64,000 nt of DNA. Source: Allantophomopsis cytisporea. Lineage: Eukaryota > Ascomycota > Leotiomycetes > Phacidiales > Phacidiaceae. Positions within the stretch are counted from its first letter, which is position 1. Each line of letters starts with the position of its first letter. The notes beneath the pieces are model-generated. The model was not told the origin of the DNA, did not search any database, and saw only the letters and a list, made by a program, of their open reading frames with translations. Positions 1-10,620 of the stretch are shown one piece after another. The stretch is from positions 1,364,001 to 1,428,000 of the forward strand of contig CP103021.1 in assembly GCA_024752435.1 (NCBI GenBank), read 5' to 3'. A program made the position numbers and the translations under genes.

Positions 1-238
1 TATTGTTGTATTGTTCAGAATTTATATGCCGAGCATTCCCTTTCTTAATATAGCCAGCATATGTATCCAAAACTACGGTATCTACTTTACATTGTGGTTC
101 TTAATAAAATGGACTTATTTCGGCTGATTTGACATGTAGATGTGAGCCTTGCTCGCTAGTGTGGAATTATTCCCAGCACCAAATGATCATCAACGATTGC
201 GAAGAGTCCATTTCAACACTCGTCAAGGCGCAAACAAC

Positions 239-1169
239 ATGGCAACACCCAATTGTCTGAGGACATCCCTATTCTCGGCGCAGCGCACGTTTGTAATTAT
301 ATATTCTCTTGATAATCCCAGACTCGTGACATACTGATGACCTTCAGGCGTTTTCGACCGCAGCTCCGAAATCCAGAGCACTCTTTTCGACCTCAACAGC
401 TCTTCGAAATTCGCAACCTGAATCTCCATCAGAGCCACTGTAAACAATCCTATCTCAACGCTTATCAAACTCTCAACTAAATGACTATAGGGTCGCTGAA
501 GAAGTGGAGGCGGAACGTGTTATAGGGTCGGATTTTGACCACATTCCACACGATGTTCGTCTTCCACGAAGTGTCCAGGCTATATATCTGCAGCCTTTGC
601 GACGAGTAGCTCAGTACGGCGTACCTTCATGCGACCTGCAGATGCGATCGTATAGTGTTCGAAACCTGGAATTCTTTGCGGACTTTGCGCTTCGTGCCGC
701 TTACTACCTCAACCTGCCTGCTTATGGACCTGTCCCACTCCCTCGGATCACAGAACGATGGACTGTACCCAAGAGCAACTTCATTTACAAAAAGTCACAG
801 GAGAACTTCGAGCGTATTACACTGCGCAGATTGATTCAGATCAAGGACGGACACCCAGAGACTGTAGAGATCTGGCTGGCTTTCCTACAGAAACATGCAT
901 ACTACGGTATTGGTATGAAGGCTAATGTATGGGAGTATAACAAACTTGGTACGTGAAAATGCATGTTTGTTGGTGTTCTATATGCTGACAACCTTGTAGG
1001 TGTTGGAAAGGAGATGGACGTCAACCTGGAGAACTTGAAGGGTGCTGTGGAACCCAACTGGGCACACTTTGGTCGCAAGAAGAATCTTGATACTTCAGAA
1101 AAGGTTATGGAGCTCATGAGCAGCGAAAAGTACCAGGCGACAACTCGTGGCAATGCCCCTCTCACGTAA
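239..1169 (+). CDS. RSM10: Mitochondrial 37S ribosomal protein uS10m (Rsm10)
   Basis: Component of the mitochondrial small ribosomal subunit. Reconstructed exons: 239-292, 348-439, 491-948, 1000-1169. Introns are 55, 51 and 51 nt with GT-AG ends, and the frame closes at the TAA at 1167-1169. The first two exons encode a Ser/Arg/Ala-rich, acid-free N-terminus (MATPNCLRTSLFSAQ, then FSTSTAL), which fits a mitochondrial transit peptide. The core is a clear S10 fold: RSVQAIYLQPLRR, RRLIQIKDGHPETVEIW and YGIGMKANVWEY. An in-frame codon at 149 could extend the N-terminus, but the ATG at 239 gives the cleaner presequence. It lies 294 bp upstream of another mitochondrial translation gene in the same orientation. 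The function is known for the family; the exon calls are mine. Confidence 0.9.
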
Positions 1170-1463
1170 CGGATCACTGCATCGTATTAATGATCTACTA
1201 TTGTACTATATACATGGAGAGAGGGAGATGGTACATGAGATACATGCCTCTTAACCTGGCGTCCGGGTAGCATTTGTTATGGAATTCTAAAACCTTAAGT
1301 CGAAGTTTTATGGATCAATACTTCCATACTATATAGTACTTTTGTGCTTGACAATTAAAATCACGTGTTTTCGTGCTTTAGCGTGTATCGTGAGATCACT
1401 ATCTCTCGCTGCCGTAATGTGTTTTGATACTTTTTTATTTGTAACTACCCATCTTAGCCAACA

Positions 1464-2858
1464 ATGCTCCGACCTACCAAGCAAAAACGACTACTTCACT
1501 TAGCTCGTCCATTTCAACAATATCTTTTCAATCCAGCAAATCAGGGTGTTAATGTCAGACGCCTCTTCGCTAACTCACCACCTCGATCTTCAGACCACGT
1601 GATTTTCTCTGGGATCCAACCTACAGGCATACCACATCTGGGTAATTATCTAGGAGCATTGCAGCAATGGGTCAGATTGCAGAACGATGCCGCTCCCGGA
1701 ACCAAATTGCTCTTCTCGGTGGTTGACTTGCATGCCATCACGGTCCCTCAGGGAGCTACGCATTTGAGGCAATGGAAAAGGGAGACTCTCGCGACTTTCC
1801 TGGCTATAGGCCTTGATCCTGCGCGCTCTACCTTGTTTTATCAGTCCTCAGTATAGCTGTCCTCCTTTATAGGCTCTTTGCTGGTCTATATACTGAGATT
1901 TTGGCTTACAGGAGGATTAGGTACCATACCACGCCGAGCTGATGTGGATACTCAGCTGCACTGCGTCTATGGGATATCTATCTCGCATGACGCAATGGAA
2001 GGTTTGCTATATACTCATCTGTGCGAGATTGACACACTGTGTTGACATCTAGATAGAGTAAAATGTCCCTATCTGACAGTGCCTCTCCACTTGATGAAGG
2101 GAAGAAGAATAATCTCAAGCTGGGCTTGTTCTCGTACCCTGTGCTTCAAGCCGCAGATATACTAGTTCATCGGTAGAGCCCTCCGTCCGCTCCATATGAA
2201 CGTTGTTTTAACCTTTAGTATTTTAGGGCAACTCATGTTCCTGTTGGTGAGGATCAAAAACAGCATCTTGAGTTTGCACGCGAATGTGCAACAAACTTCA
2301 ATCATACATATTTCCCTTGTCTGATAGCGCCTCAAACATCATTGTGTAAGTCAGAGTTTATCGAGTTTTCAGTATAATTACTGACCTTTCAAACCAGCCC
2401 CTGCTAGACGTGTGATGTCTCTTCAGGATCCACATGCAAAGATGTCTAAGTCCAATCTGAATCCCAAATCAAGAATCTTAATTACGGATGAACCAGAGGA
2501 AATTGGAAGAAAAATCATGGGAGCAATCACTGATTCCATAAAAGGTGTTTCGTACGACCCTCTGAATCGACCAGGAGTGTCCAATCTATTGCTCCTTCTA
2601 TCTCATTTTGATTCTTCTGGAAAGACACCCTCAGAATTGGCAAGCACATTTTCTGATGGTAATCTGAAAGACCTTAAGGTGAAGGTAGCAGATGCAGTTA
2701 TTGAGAACCTCTCTGACATTCGTAAGAAGTTTCATGAATTAATGGCTGAAGATGATGGGAAGTACCTTGATTACGTTGCCGCTGAGGGTGCTAAGAAAGC
2801 AAGAGCAAATGCAAGAGATACTATGGCTCTGGTAAGAAAATCGGTTGGTCTCTCTTGA
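1464..2858 (+). CDS. MSW1: Mitochondrial tryptophanyl-tRNA synthetase
   Basis: Class I aminoacyl-tRNA synthetase charging mitochondrial tRNA-Trp. Exons: 1464-1850, 1921-2001, 2057-2172, 2227-2345, 2398-2858; introns of 70, 55, 54 and 52 nt. The first ~45 residues are basic and rich in Arg/Gln, as in a mitochondrial presequence. The bacterial-type TrpRS start FSGIQPTGIPHLGNYLGA follows, with HLGN as the HIGH-equivalent. Later motifs are the AADILVHRATHVPVGEDQ segment that binds substrate and the KMSKS loop (DPHAKMSKSN) at the start of the last exon. The C-terminal helical anticodon-binding part ends near KKARANARDTMALVRK. Length (~387 aa) fits bacterial-type mitochondrial TrpRS. The second intron uses a weak GTTTGC donor. 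Confidence 0.92.
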
Positions 2859-3464
2859 CTAGCACAACGTGTTTCGTACATTTTTAGATAGATATTATAA
2901 AGCCTACTTCTTATTAGAAGTAATGCTATAGCGTAGATGCAAAGAACAGCCAGATTCACTTTCTATAGGTTTAGTGTATCTATGTTAGTTATTTTGTTCG
3001 CTAAAGTAATAGTTAGGATTACAGACTAACTTACTTAATAGGTTATTTGATTTTATACCAACTGAATATTACATTAGTTATCTGTTTAGGATTAATTTTC
3101 GAAATTCTAGAAACATTAGATAGGAACAAACGTTATATCATGTAATATAGAATCTAACCAATTAGATATAAATAGATACAAATTTACATATGTATATCAA
3201 TATTAACTAGTTATAATTAACATTTAGTCAATGTAACTTGGTTAGGTAAAAAAAATATTATATAGCTCTAACTATAGCTTTTATTCCTGTTACTAGATAT
3301 ATAAGTTAGATATTAATTGAGTACAATATCACTAAGTTATGTTTATTAGCTAACTTAACTCTCAGAGAATAGTAACTTAGATAAAATAGTAACTCGATCG
3401 CGAAAATTCGGGATAGAGTGACTAGCCTGGAACCGACGTACTCCCTACCAACATCAGCTTTGCT

Positions 3465-3760
3465 ATACTACTTCAATTAACTATAACTTTACAACTACTA
3501 CTTTAAATTAATTGATCCAATATACCGAATGAAAGCGCTATTTCAAAAGCAACAAACCTACTCAATACACATCAATTCGACTCTATGGGGCTGTAGCACA
3601 GCATTTCCAAGTCTTTAAGTCAACTCTTCAGTACCAGGCCAAAGGAAGACCAACCCAATATAACTCCTCCTAGAACAACCAAATACTCTTCGATTTGGAA
3701 GAATACACTCTCTGTTGGTAGATTACACATCAATGCTTAATTAGATACTATGTTATAACG
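3465..3760 (+). mobile_element. Pogo/Fot1-like transposase, N-terminal relic
   Basis: A plus-strand frame reads LYGAVAQHFQVFKSTLQYQA followed by KGRPTQ. After an in-frame stop it reads LFDLEEYTLCW. This is the arrangement of the helix-turn-helix (psq/CENP-B type) start of pogo/Fot1 transposases, where a 'VPKSTL' helix is followed by 'KGR.T' and 'L...EE..LVEW'. The stops fall where CAG or CAA and TGG codons would be expected, as RIP produces. A second, more decayed copy of the same stretch lies at about 8310-8590 in the same orientation. Only the N-terminus is present here; the sequence then switches to the opposite orientation. Confidence 0.65.
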
Positions 3761-3782
3761 TGATTTCACTAGAAGCGACGTA

Positions 3783-4215
3783 TTACCAGAACCGACGCAG
3801 TAAAATTGAATACAGCTACCTTAAATACATATAACTCCTATGCTAACTCATTTAAATCAGAATCCCGGTCTCCCCAGCCAATATTGGACCCCTGCTCTTC
3901 AACCTGTGTATCATATACATTAATTGACTCCAATAGTAGCATACTTTACAAGGTTTTTTACATATACTCTCTGCTTTTGCTCCTTGTACTACCTATAGTA
4001 CTTCCTGGGTTGAATATACAAACTAACCTTGTAATTGTACTTGCTTTTCCTTCTGAATATGTCTTTTCTAGACTAGCTCTTTATATAACTTAAGTCTATT
4101 TTGTATAATTGTAAGCTTAGTATTCTGGGCTTCAATTATATAGGTTACTTGCTTAATATACTAATATATATAAGAGGAAACAGCTGATTTAGCCTATAAT
4201 AGTATATTATATATA
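3783..4215 (-). mobile_element. 3'-end fragment of the same pogo-like family, inverted
   Basis: Read on the minus strand, this gives the C-terminal end of a degenerate ORF and the element end, finishing in GCGTCGGTTCTGG at about 3788-3802. It is one of three copies. The second is at 5390-5720 (minus). The third is at 8822-9205 (plus), which makes a long inverted repeat with this one. Matching landmarks in all copies are CAGCTGATTTA at the inner edge and a Gly/Ser/Asn-rich tail. The plus-strand ORF across it (3806-4093) is the antisense shadow. The coding assignment as transposase C-terminus is inferred from position. Confidence 0.55.
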
Positions 4216-4751
4216 TAAAGCCCTAGTTTAATATATTTTACTACTTCTTCTAAGAATATAAATATAAGCTAGAAAATATATATAGTATAACTTATAGAGA
4301 ACTAGTATATTAGCTAAAGCAATGTATTTTCAAATTTTTACTTAAATTAACTATAACTCTATATATACTAGTTTAAATTAAGTATATATATAGACTATTA
4401 CTATTTAGATTCTGTTTTATGTTAATTGTATACTATTAAACTAAGTTATATAAAGAGCTATTATATCCTAGTAGCCCTATATATAAATTAATCTATATAT
4501 AGCTAGTTAAAAGCTTTTACAAAAGTAAAAATAGTAGAAAATAAAGGCATTTTAAAAATAAGAATAAGTTTATAGCTATTTATAATTGCTTTAGCTAAAG
4601 TTATTAGAAGCTTTTGTAAAAAGCAAGTAATTTTTCAAGCTATATACTATGTTTCTATTTAAAAGCTATATAACTATAAATATAGCTTATATATAAAGTC
4701 TTCTAGCCTTAATAAACCTATATATATAACAATTTATATATAGCTAGCTAG

Positions 4752-5138
4752 TGTTGGAAGTTAATTGATATATTAGCTTCTAGAATGCTCTAGAATACTA
4801 TAGAACCTTATAGAAACCTTTAGAAGACTATTACTAATAGCTTCTTCTACTTGTTTCTATAAGCTTCTATATATTACTAATTATAGAATACTATAGAATA
4901 CTATAGAAGATTGATTTCTAATCAATGATATAATAAGGATCCTTCTAGAATCCTTACTAGAATGTATATATACCTAGCTATAGTCCTTCCTTAGATCAGT
5001 AGAAGCAAGCAACAGAATCAACAATTATATTATACACATCTATATACTTCCTACTCAATTGATTCTTTAATACACATCTTTTATATACAAGTACTTCCCT
5101 CTATATAAAAGACCTTGCTTCCAACCTCTATTACAATA
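4752..5138. repeat. Probable solo LTR of a Ty1/copia-type retrotransposon
   Basis: About 387 bp starting TGTTGGAAG and carrying the inverse CTTCCAAC near its end (5118-5125), followed by CTCTATTACA. The inside has the composition of a fungal copia LTR, with TATATAAAAG at about 5103. The sequences on both sides (TATATAGCTAGCTAG before, AGCTAGAAGTACTTA after) join into one repeat that occurs uninterrupted, in reverse complement, near 9890-9925. This supports insertion with duplication of GCTAG. There is no internal gag-pol. The right boundary is uncertain by a few bases. Confidence 0.55.
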
Positions 5139-5380
5139 GCTAGAAGTACTTAGAAAGTAGGAGGGAAGTCAAATATAAAAGCTAACCAAAATTAAGTCTA
5201 ACTTAGTATAATAATGTTCAGTCAGCATAAAACTTATATGTTTAGTAGAAAAGAAGCTAAAGAGCTATAGTCTATCTTCCAACCCAATTTAGACTAGTAT
5301 ATATAGAGTTATATTAAGATATTAACGAAATAATAGGATTTTGCGCTGCTTTGGCTAATACATTAGTTCTCTATAAGTTA

Positions 5381-5720
5381 CATTTACTCTATACCAACTC
5401 GTTTAAATCAGAATCCCAATCTTCCTAGCCAATATCAGACCCTTGCTCCTCAATCTGTGTATTATACACATCAATTAACTCAATAGTAGCGCTTTGCAAC
5501 GTTTTTTACATGTATTTTCTGCTTCTGCTTTCTATACTACTTGTAATACTTCCTGAGTTGAATATAAAAACTAACCTTCTAGCTATACTCTCTTTCCTTT
5601 ATTCTGAATATACTTCTTCTAGATTAGCTCTTTATATAGAGAGAATTCCCTTTATATAATTGTAAGCTTAGTATTTTGAACTTTAATTATATTGGTTACT
5701 TGCTTAGTATATCAATATAT
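5381..5720 (-). mobile_element. Second copy of the pogo-like 3' end, left part
   Basis: Closely similar to 3825-4180 in the same orientation: both contain TTTAAATCAGAATCCC and TACTTGCTT landmarks. It is interrupted at 5720 by the hAT-like element. The expected continuation (AAGAAACAGCTGATTTA) resumes at 7605 and runs to about 7715. The CA-to-TA differences from the first copy are consistent with RIP. Confidence 0.6.
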
Positions 5721-7604
5721 AAGTTTGTACCTATACTTACTAGCTACCCCTATTTATTGGCTACTCTACAAAGTTATTCAACTCTTTTAATAGCTATAAT
5801 ACTTATAGAACAACTATAATAGTAATAAAATTGAAGCTATATATTATAAATACTCTACCTAAATAATATATCCTTATAAACATATAAGTTGTAAACCTAA
5901 GGCTCTAACTCAATACAGGCCTATATTTCAATAACCTACTTAATAGAGGCAAACTACTTATTAGCATCAATATATACTCTTCTATACTTTTATAGTTTTA
6001 TTGTAGCTATTATAGCCTTTAATAACAATACTTTTTACTATAGTATAGCAATTTGAAGGTTTTTATTATTAAGACTCTTCCCTAGCTTATTAAATAACTA
6101 CTAGCTAGTCTAGTATTCTGCAAGTAGTATATATTCAAGTAATTTCTAAGAGTATTGTCGAAGATTTTACTCTTTTGTAGTATTAATAGCAGCTAGCTAT
6201 ATTTCTAGTCTTTTGTTATTTATTGTCTTTTACTCTTTAATAAAAGTTGTTTTTCTTTTATTATTGTAAATAAGCCGGTTATTTAGAGCTTTTTAGATCT
6301 TTAGGCTATTGTACCAAGTATTCTATAACCTACTTTTAAACTAGCTAGACTATATATTCTACTTATTTATAGTATCCCTCCTAACTAGTATATAGCATTG
6401 TATATAGTATTATATAAAGCCTAATTTGCCAATAAAAGTACAATTAGTATTAATAGCAAGGTTATCAATATAATACTAGTATTTTCTCTTTAATAGTAAG
6501 AATATACTAATATCTATTAGCTATAATATATAGAAAGTATAAAGTAGTAAGAATAGCAAGTATATTTTATTAACAAAGTATTTATATATAAATTCTTTAT
6601 TGTTATAACTTCTATAGCTATTAATAATAAAGAGCTAGTAGCTTAGTATTATTAGCTTTAATAATAGTATAAAGTATTTAATAAGATATTGTAAGCTAAT
6701 TTTATTAGAAGTCTAGCTATTAGGTAAAACTATAAACTTTCAATCAACAATAGTAGAGTTTATTAAAGGAATCTATTGATGTTGTAGATATTAACCTTTA
6801 AATATAACTAGTAGTAGTATTAACATCTTAGCAGCAGAAATATACTCTACTATTATTGTCTAATTGCAAGAATTTAAACTCTTTCTAAATATTGACTTCT
6901 TCTAAATATCTCTAAAAACTAGTTTATTAATTTTAAGTCTTTTTATAATACCTACTTTGTCTATATTCTACCTGTTTTTAAGTAGAATAGCTACTAAATC
7001 TAGGTTTTCAAAGAGTTTGAAGAATTGCTTGATATTGGTAGAAGATATACTATCAACTCTTGAATTATTAATAGACTATACTTTTATTGTCTTTAATTTA
7101 GAATTGCAAGCAAAGAAATTATAGACTTAATACTTTTTAAAAGGCTTGTAGTTACTAGTAGTATTAAGTATATACTATATAATATAGTATAATTGAGTAT
7201 AAGTAGAAGTATAGCCTAATTTACTTTATATAATAGCTTAATTAACAATAGTATACTTTTAGGTAATACTAAGTTGCTAGAAGTATTTAAATATAAGTTA
7301 TATAAGTTTAATCCTATTAATACAAGCTTATATTGTTGATTGTAGAACTCTATAGTTTTTAAAAGGACTATATATAGACTAGCTACTAATAATAGCATTT
7401 ATAGTACTTATAAATATAGCTTTAGTATATTAGTATATTAAATACAAGAATTAAATAATTAGATTACAAATATATTAATAACAAGTAATACAAGTAATAT
7501 TAGTTGAATAACTTTAATTTAAAGCTCTATAATAGTATAGCTATATATATTTGCAAAGTAGCTAATAAGTAGGAGGGGTAGCTAGTAAATATAAATACAG
7601 ACTG
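5721..7604. mobile_element. hAT-like DNA transposon relic with terminal inverted repeats
   Basis: The left end reads AAGTTTGTACCTATACTTAC then TAGCTACCCC. The right end, reverse complemented, reads CAGTCTGTATTTATATTTAC then TAGCTACCCC, so TIRs of about 45-60 bp flank a 1.88-kb body. A CAG...CTG terminus is typical of hAT elements; the left terminus has lost its C. The body is too decayed for a transposase to be read with confidence. The insertion site is precise, because the host repeat is continuous in the copy at 3783-4215. The superfamily call rests on terminal sequence and size only. Confidence 0.5.
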
Positions 7605-7715
7605 AAAAGAAGAAACAGCTGATTTAATATCTAATAATGTATTATAAAATATATTATTAGTATTTTTAAATACTATATAACTAATAAAAGACCTCTATAA
7701 AATCAAAATTCAAGT
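7605..7715 (-). mobile_element. Second copy of the pogo-like 3' end, right part
   Basis: Resumes the host element beyond the hAT-like insertion with AAACAGCTGATTTA. It matches, in reverse complement, the stretch at about 8750-8850, including TATTATAAAATATATTATTA and GACCTCTATAAAATCAAAA. No reading frame survives. Confidence 0.55.
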
Positions 7716-8309
7716 ATATATAGTAGTAGTATAAAAGGTAGGCTAGAGGTTTGACTTAGTAGTTGTATTAAAAGGTTATTAAGTACTTTAAATAGGTTGT
7801 AAAAGATTAAACCTACTTTTTTCTAGCTAGTTTAAATATAATATATATTTATAGCTTTATTCTAGATTTTAATAAGTATTCCAACCTAATATTTGTATAT
7901 TATATATATTATATATAGTTTTGTATATTAGTCTACTTTTTAAATATAGAATTGCTTAATTAAGCTAAATATACCAATATTAAGTACCTATAATAAATAA
8001 AAACAGTATAAAAGTATTATAAGTAAGTCAATATTATTATAAATATATTTAGTAATAAGTTTACTTGTTATATAACTAGAATAACTATCTATAATTAGTA
8101 TTTTATACTAAATTTATAATATTTTACTGCTTTTAAATATAAAAACCTTATATAACTACTTTAAATTATAACTATTAAAAGTCTAGCTACTTATTTTAGT
8201 TTTAAAATACTAGTTAAAAGGTATAGAATTAAGAATCTACTTAGAATTAGTCTATTTAGCTTGCAATATAATCAATAATATAACTAGCCTATAAATAATA
8301 TAGTATTAC
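7716..8309. other. AT-rich RIP-decayed DNA, no recognisable feature
   Basis: About 600 bp of A/T-rich sequence with stops in all frames between two pogo-like fragments. It probably belongs to one of the flanking elements, but I could not match it to another copy in the window. Confidence 0.5.
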
Positions 8310-9205
8310 TAACTTCAACTCTGTTATACTATACTACCTATATAAAACTCTATAACTAATACTTCAATTAATTCAACTAATATATTAAATAAAATACTAT
8401 TTCAAGTACAATAATTATACTTAATATATATAAATTTAGTTAATTTAAGCTGTTATACAGTATTTCTAAGTACTTGAGTCAACTCTTTAATACTAAGCTA
8501 AAAAAAGACTAACTTAAGTTGATTTCTACTAATATTGTTAAATACTTTATTTCAATAGATTATATATAATATATTAATTAGAATACCTATTATACTAAAG
8601 CTAGTTATAGAAATAGTTTAAAAAATTGTTAACTAGCAATACTAGTTGGTTCTACTTGAAAACTATTAATACTAAGATTTTAAAATACCTATAATATTCT
8701 ACAAATATCTTTAAATATTCTAAAAATACTACTATATATACTTAATATTTTGATTTTATAGAGGTCTCCTATTGGTTATATAGTACTTAGAAATACTAAT
8801 AATATATTTTATAATATACTATTACAGGCTAAATCAGCTGTTTCCTCTTATATATATTAGTATATTAAGCAAGTAACCTATATAATTGAAGCCCAGAATA
8901 CTAAGCTTACAATTATACAAAATAGACTTAAGTTATATAAAGAGCTAGTCTAGAAAAGACATATTCAGAAGGAAAAGCAAGTACAATTACAAGGTTAGTT
9001 TGTATATTCAACCCAGGAAGTACTATAGGTAGTACAAGGAGCAAAAGCAGAGAGTATATATAAAAAACGTTGTAAATTATGCTACTATTGGAGTTAGTTA
9101 ATGTGTCAGATACATATAAGGATATAGAGTAGGAGTTCTGAATTGGACAAGTTGGTGTAAAGTTATATGTATTTAAGTAGTTGTATTCAATTTTACTGCG
9201 TCGCT
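8310..9205 (+). mobile_element. Third pogo-like copy, both ends present, internally decayed
   Basis: The left part (8310-8590) is a strongly RIP-mutated copy of the N-terminal relic at 3465-3750; both hold the CAGTATTTCTAAGT/CAGCATTTCCAAGT landmark and the following 'AAGTCAACTCTT' stretch. The right part (8822-9205) is the plus-oriented counterpart of the inverted fragments at 3783-4215 and 5381-5720, ending ATTCAATTTTACTGCGTCG. N- and C-terminal parts are thus in the normal order, but only about 230 bp apart. A central deletion relative to a full transposase (usually about 1.6 kb) is therefore likely. Confidence 0.5.
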
Positions 9206-9506
9206 TATAGGCCTGCGTCGCTTATAGGCTAGTTATGTTAGTAGTAATAAGTTACCTACACTATTTATACATTCAATAACAGTTACCAATTCTTGTCTTC
9301 TAGGACTAACCTTATAACTTACTTTTTGACTAGAGTCGACTAGAATGCATGTAGAATGTGTATCTCCAATTAAAAACCCAGTCTTATCCATATTGTATAT
9401 ATTTTCAAGCTTATATTGATGTTCTTCAAATAAGTGGCAAAACATATCAAACCGAGGTCTAATCATGTGACTGGCCTATAAGCAATACAGACCCATAAGC
9501 GACGCA
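9203..9506 (-). mobile_element. Short pogo/Fot1 derivative with DDE transposase fragment
   Basis: A minus-strand ORF (9466-9233) contains YNMDKTGFLIG, the first catalytic-Asp motif of pogo/Fot1 (DDE_1) transposases, followed by RRQELVTVIECINSVG, where family members read '.R..VTVI..INA.G'. The fragment is closed on both sides by inverted copies of GCGTCGCTTATAGGC. At the left this 15-mer occurs twice in a row (about 9203-9232). At the right it occurs as GCCTATAAGC and CCATAAGCGACGC (about 9472-9505). The unit is about 300 bp, so it is an internally deleted, non-autonomous element that kept a piece of the catalytic domain. Confidence 0.6.
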
Positions 9507-10395
9507 TTCTCAATATCCGGTTAATATTTCATTATAATTCCACGTGCACTAGTCCAAATCAGGCAAGTAGATAGGCTACAGCTCTCTAGTGTCTGCTCTA
9601 TTGAATGTGTAATTTTTACATCAATTGAGTACAACTAGACCAAATTATACTCATTTTAAGTATATACTCCTTTTCTACTTCTCTTACTCTTTACAAGAGC
9701 TCCTAGTTAGCTGTATAGAAATTGTTGTATATATAGGTTTTTTAGGGTATAAAGACCTTATATATAACTTGGGTTGATAGTTATATAATGTAATTTCCCC
9801 TAAAACTGGTATATATATCAATTGAGTACAACTAGACTAAGTTGTACCTGTTTTTAGTATATACTCTTTTTCTACTTTTCTTGTACTTTACAAAAGCTCC
9901 TAGCTAGCTATATACAAATTGTCATATATATAGGCTTGTTAGGGTATAGAGAACTTATATATAACCTAGTTATATATTTACATAACTCCTAAAGGGAGAT
10001 ATAGCATACAACTTAAAAAATCACTTGCTTTTTACTAGAGCTTTTAATAACTCTAGCTAGAGCAATTATAAGTAGCTATAAACTTATATATAGGGTTTTT
10101 ATACTATAATTGGCTTATATACAAGATAAGTTGTATATAGCTATCTAAAGCTCTTATAAAGTATAAGAAAAGCTAAATATAAAAGTTAATGTAACTAGCT
10201 ATAAGCGATACAGGCCTATAAACAATGTATTTTTGGAATTTTCACTTAAATTGACTACAACTCTATACCTACTTGTCTAAAATCAATAGAGCAGATACTA
10301 GAGAGCTGCATCCTATCTGCTTGCCTGATTTGGACTAGTGCACGTAGAGTTATAATAAATTATTGACCAAATATTGAAAACGCGTCGGTTCTGGT
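9507..10395. mobile_element. Non-autonomous TIR element (~0.9 kb)
   Basis: The ends are inverted repeats of roughly 110 bp. The left end (9507-9620) contains CACGTGCACTAGTCCAAATC, and the right end (10280-10393) contains GATTTGGACTAGTGCACGT. Both carry CAATAGAGCAGA.ACTAGAGAG at the inner edge and end near GCGTCGGTTCTGG on the right. The inside has no coding sequence and consists largely of a tandem duplication. This fits a MITE-like derivative of the pogo family seen in the rest of the block. Confidence 0.55.
9621..10000. repeat. Two-copy tandem duplication (~190 bp unit)
   Basis: Unit 1 starts TCAATTGAGTACAACTAGAC at 9621 and unit 2 starts with the same bases at 9818. The units share the order AAGTATATACTC, CTTTACAA.AGCTCCTAG and TTGT.ATATATAGG, and differ mainly by C/T and A/G transitions. 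A further relative in reverse orientation lies around 4560-4751 and 5139-5160, on both sides of the solo LTR. Confidence 0.7.
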
Positions 10396-10620
10396 GAAGT
10401 TACATTATAACTTACTTGTCTATATAGTTACTATAACTTACTTTTCCTTAGGCTATTAATAATTTGTACTCTTTGCGGTAACTAAGCTAAAATCCTTAGA
10501 GGTAGTTATTCTAAGAAATATGAGATAACTAGTTAATTATAAGTTGATGCAGTTCAAGATCGTTCAGCCTCGAAGATAAGTAAGTTAGTTAAGTCTTATC
10601 TAAGGTACCTTGGAATTGGT

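Larger units (their letters stand above)
2870..10620. repeat. AT-rich RIP-decayed transposon nest
   Basis: About 7.7 kb without a working gene. The base composition drops sharply to A/T, with very frequent TA dinucleotides and short TATA-like runs, and ORFs are broken by TAA and TAG. This is what RIP (C-to-T at CpA on both strands of duplicated DNA) leaves in ascomycetes. The block contains repeated copies of the same sequences in direct and inverted orientation, listed separately below. The edges are approximate. The stretches 2870-3425 and 10400-10620 share TTAGTTAAG/AAGTTAGTTA-like motifs and may be flanking RIP-affected DNA. No passenger gene is recognisable. Confidence 0.9.

Noticed and set aside
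149..337. Upstream start for the Rsm10 gene at 149
   Set aside because: In frame with the chosen start, but adds 30 residues, including acidic ones, before the presequence-like MATPNCLRTS. The ATG at 239 is the better start.
3806..4093. 95-codon plus-strand ORF in the AT-rich island
   Set aside because: It is the antisense of a transposon 3' end that also occurs at 5.4 and 8.9 kb. Hydrophobic content comes from T-rich codons.
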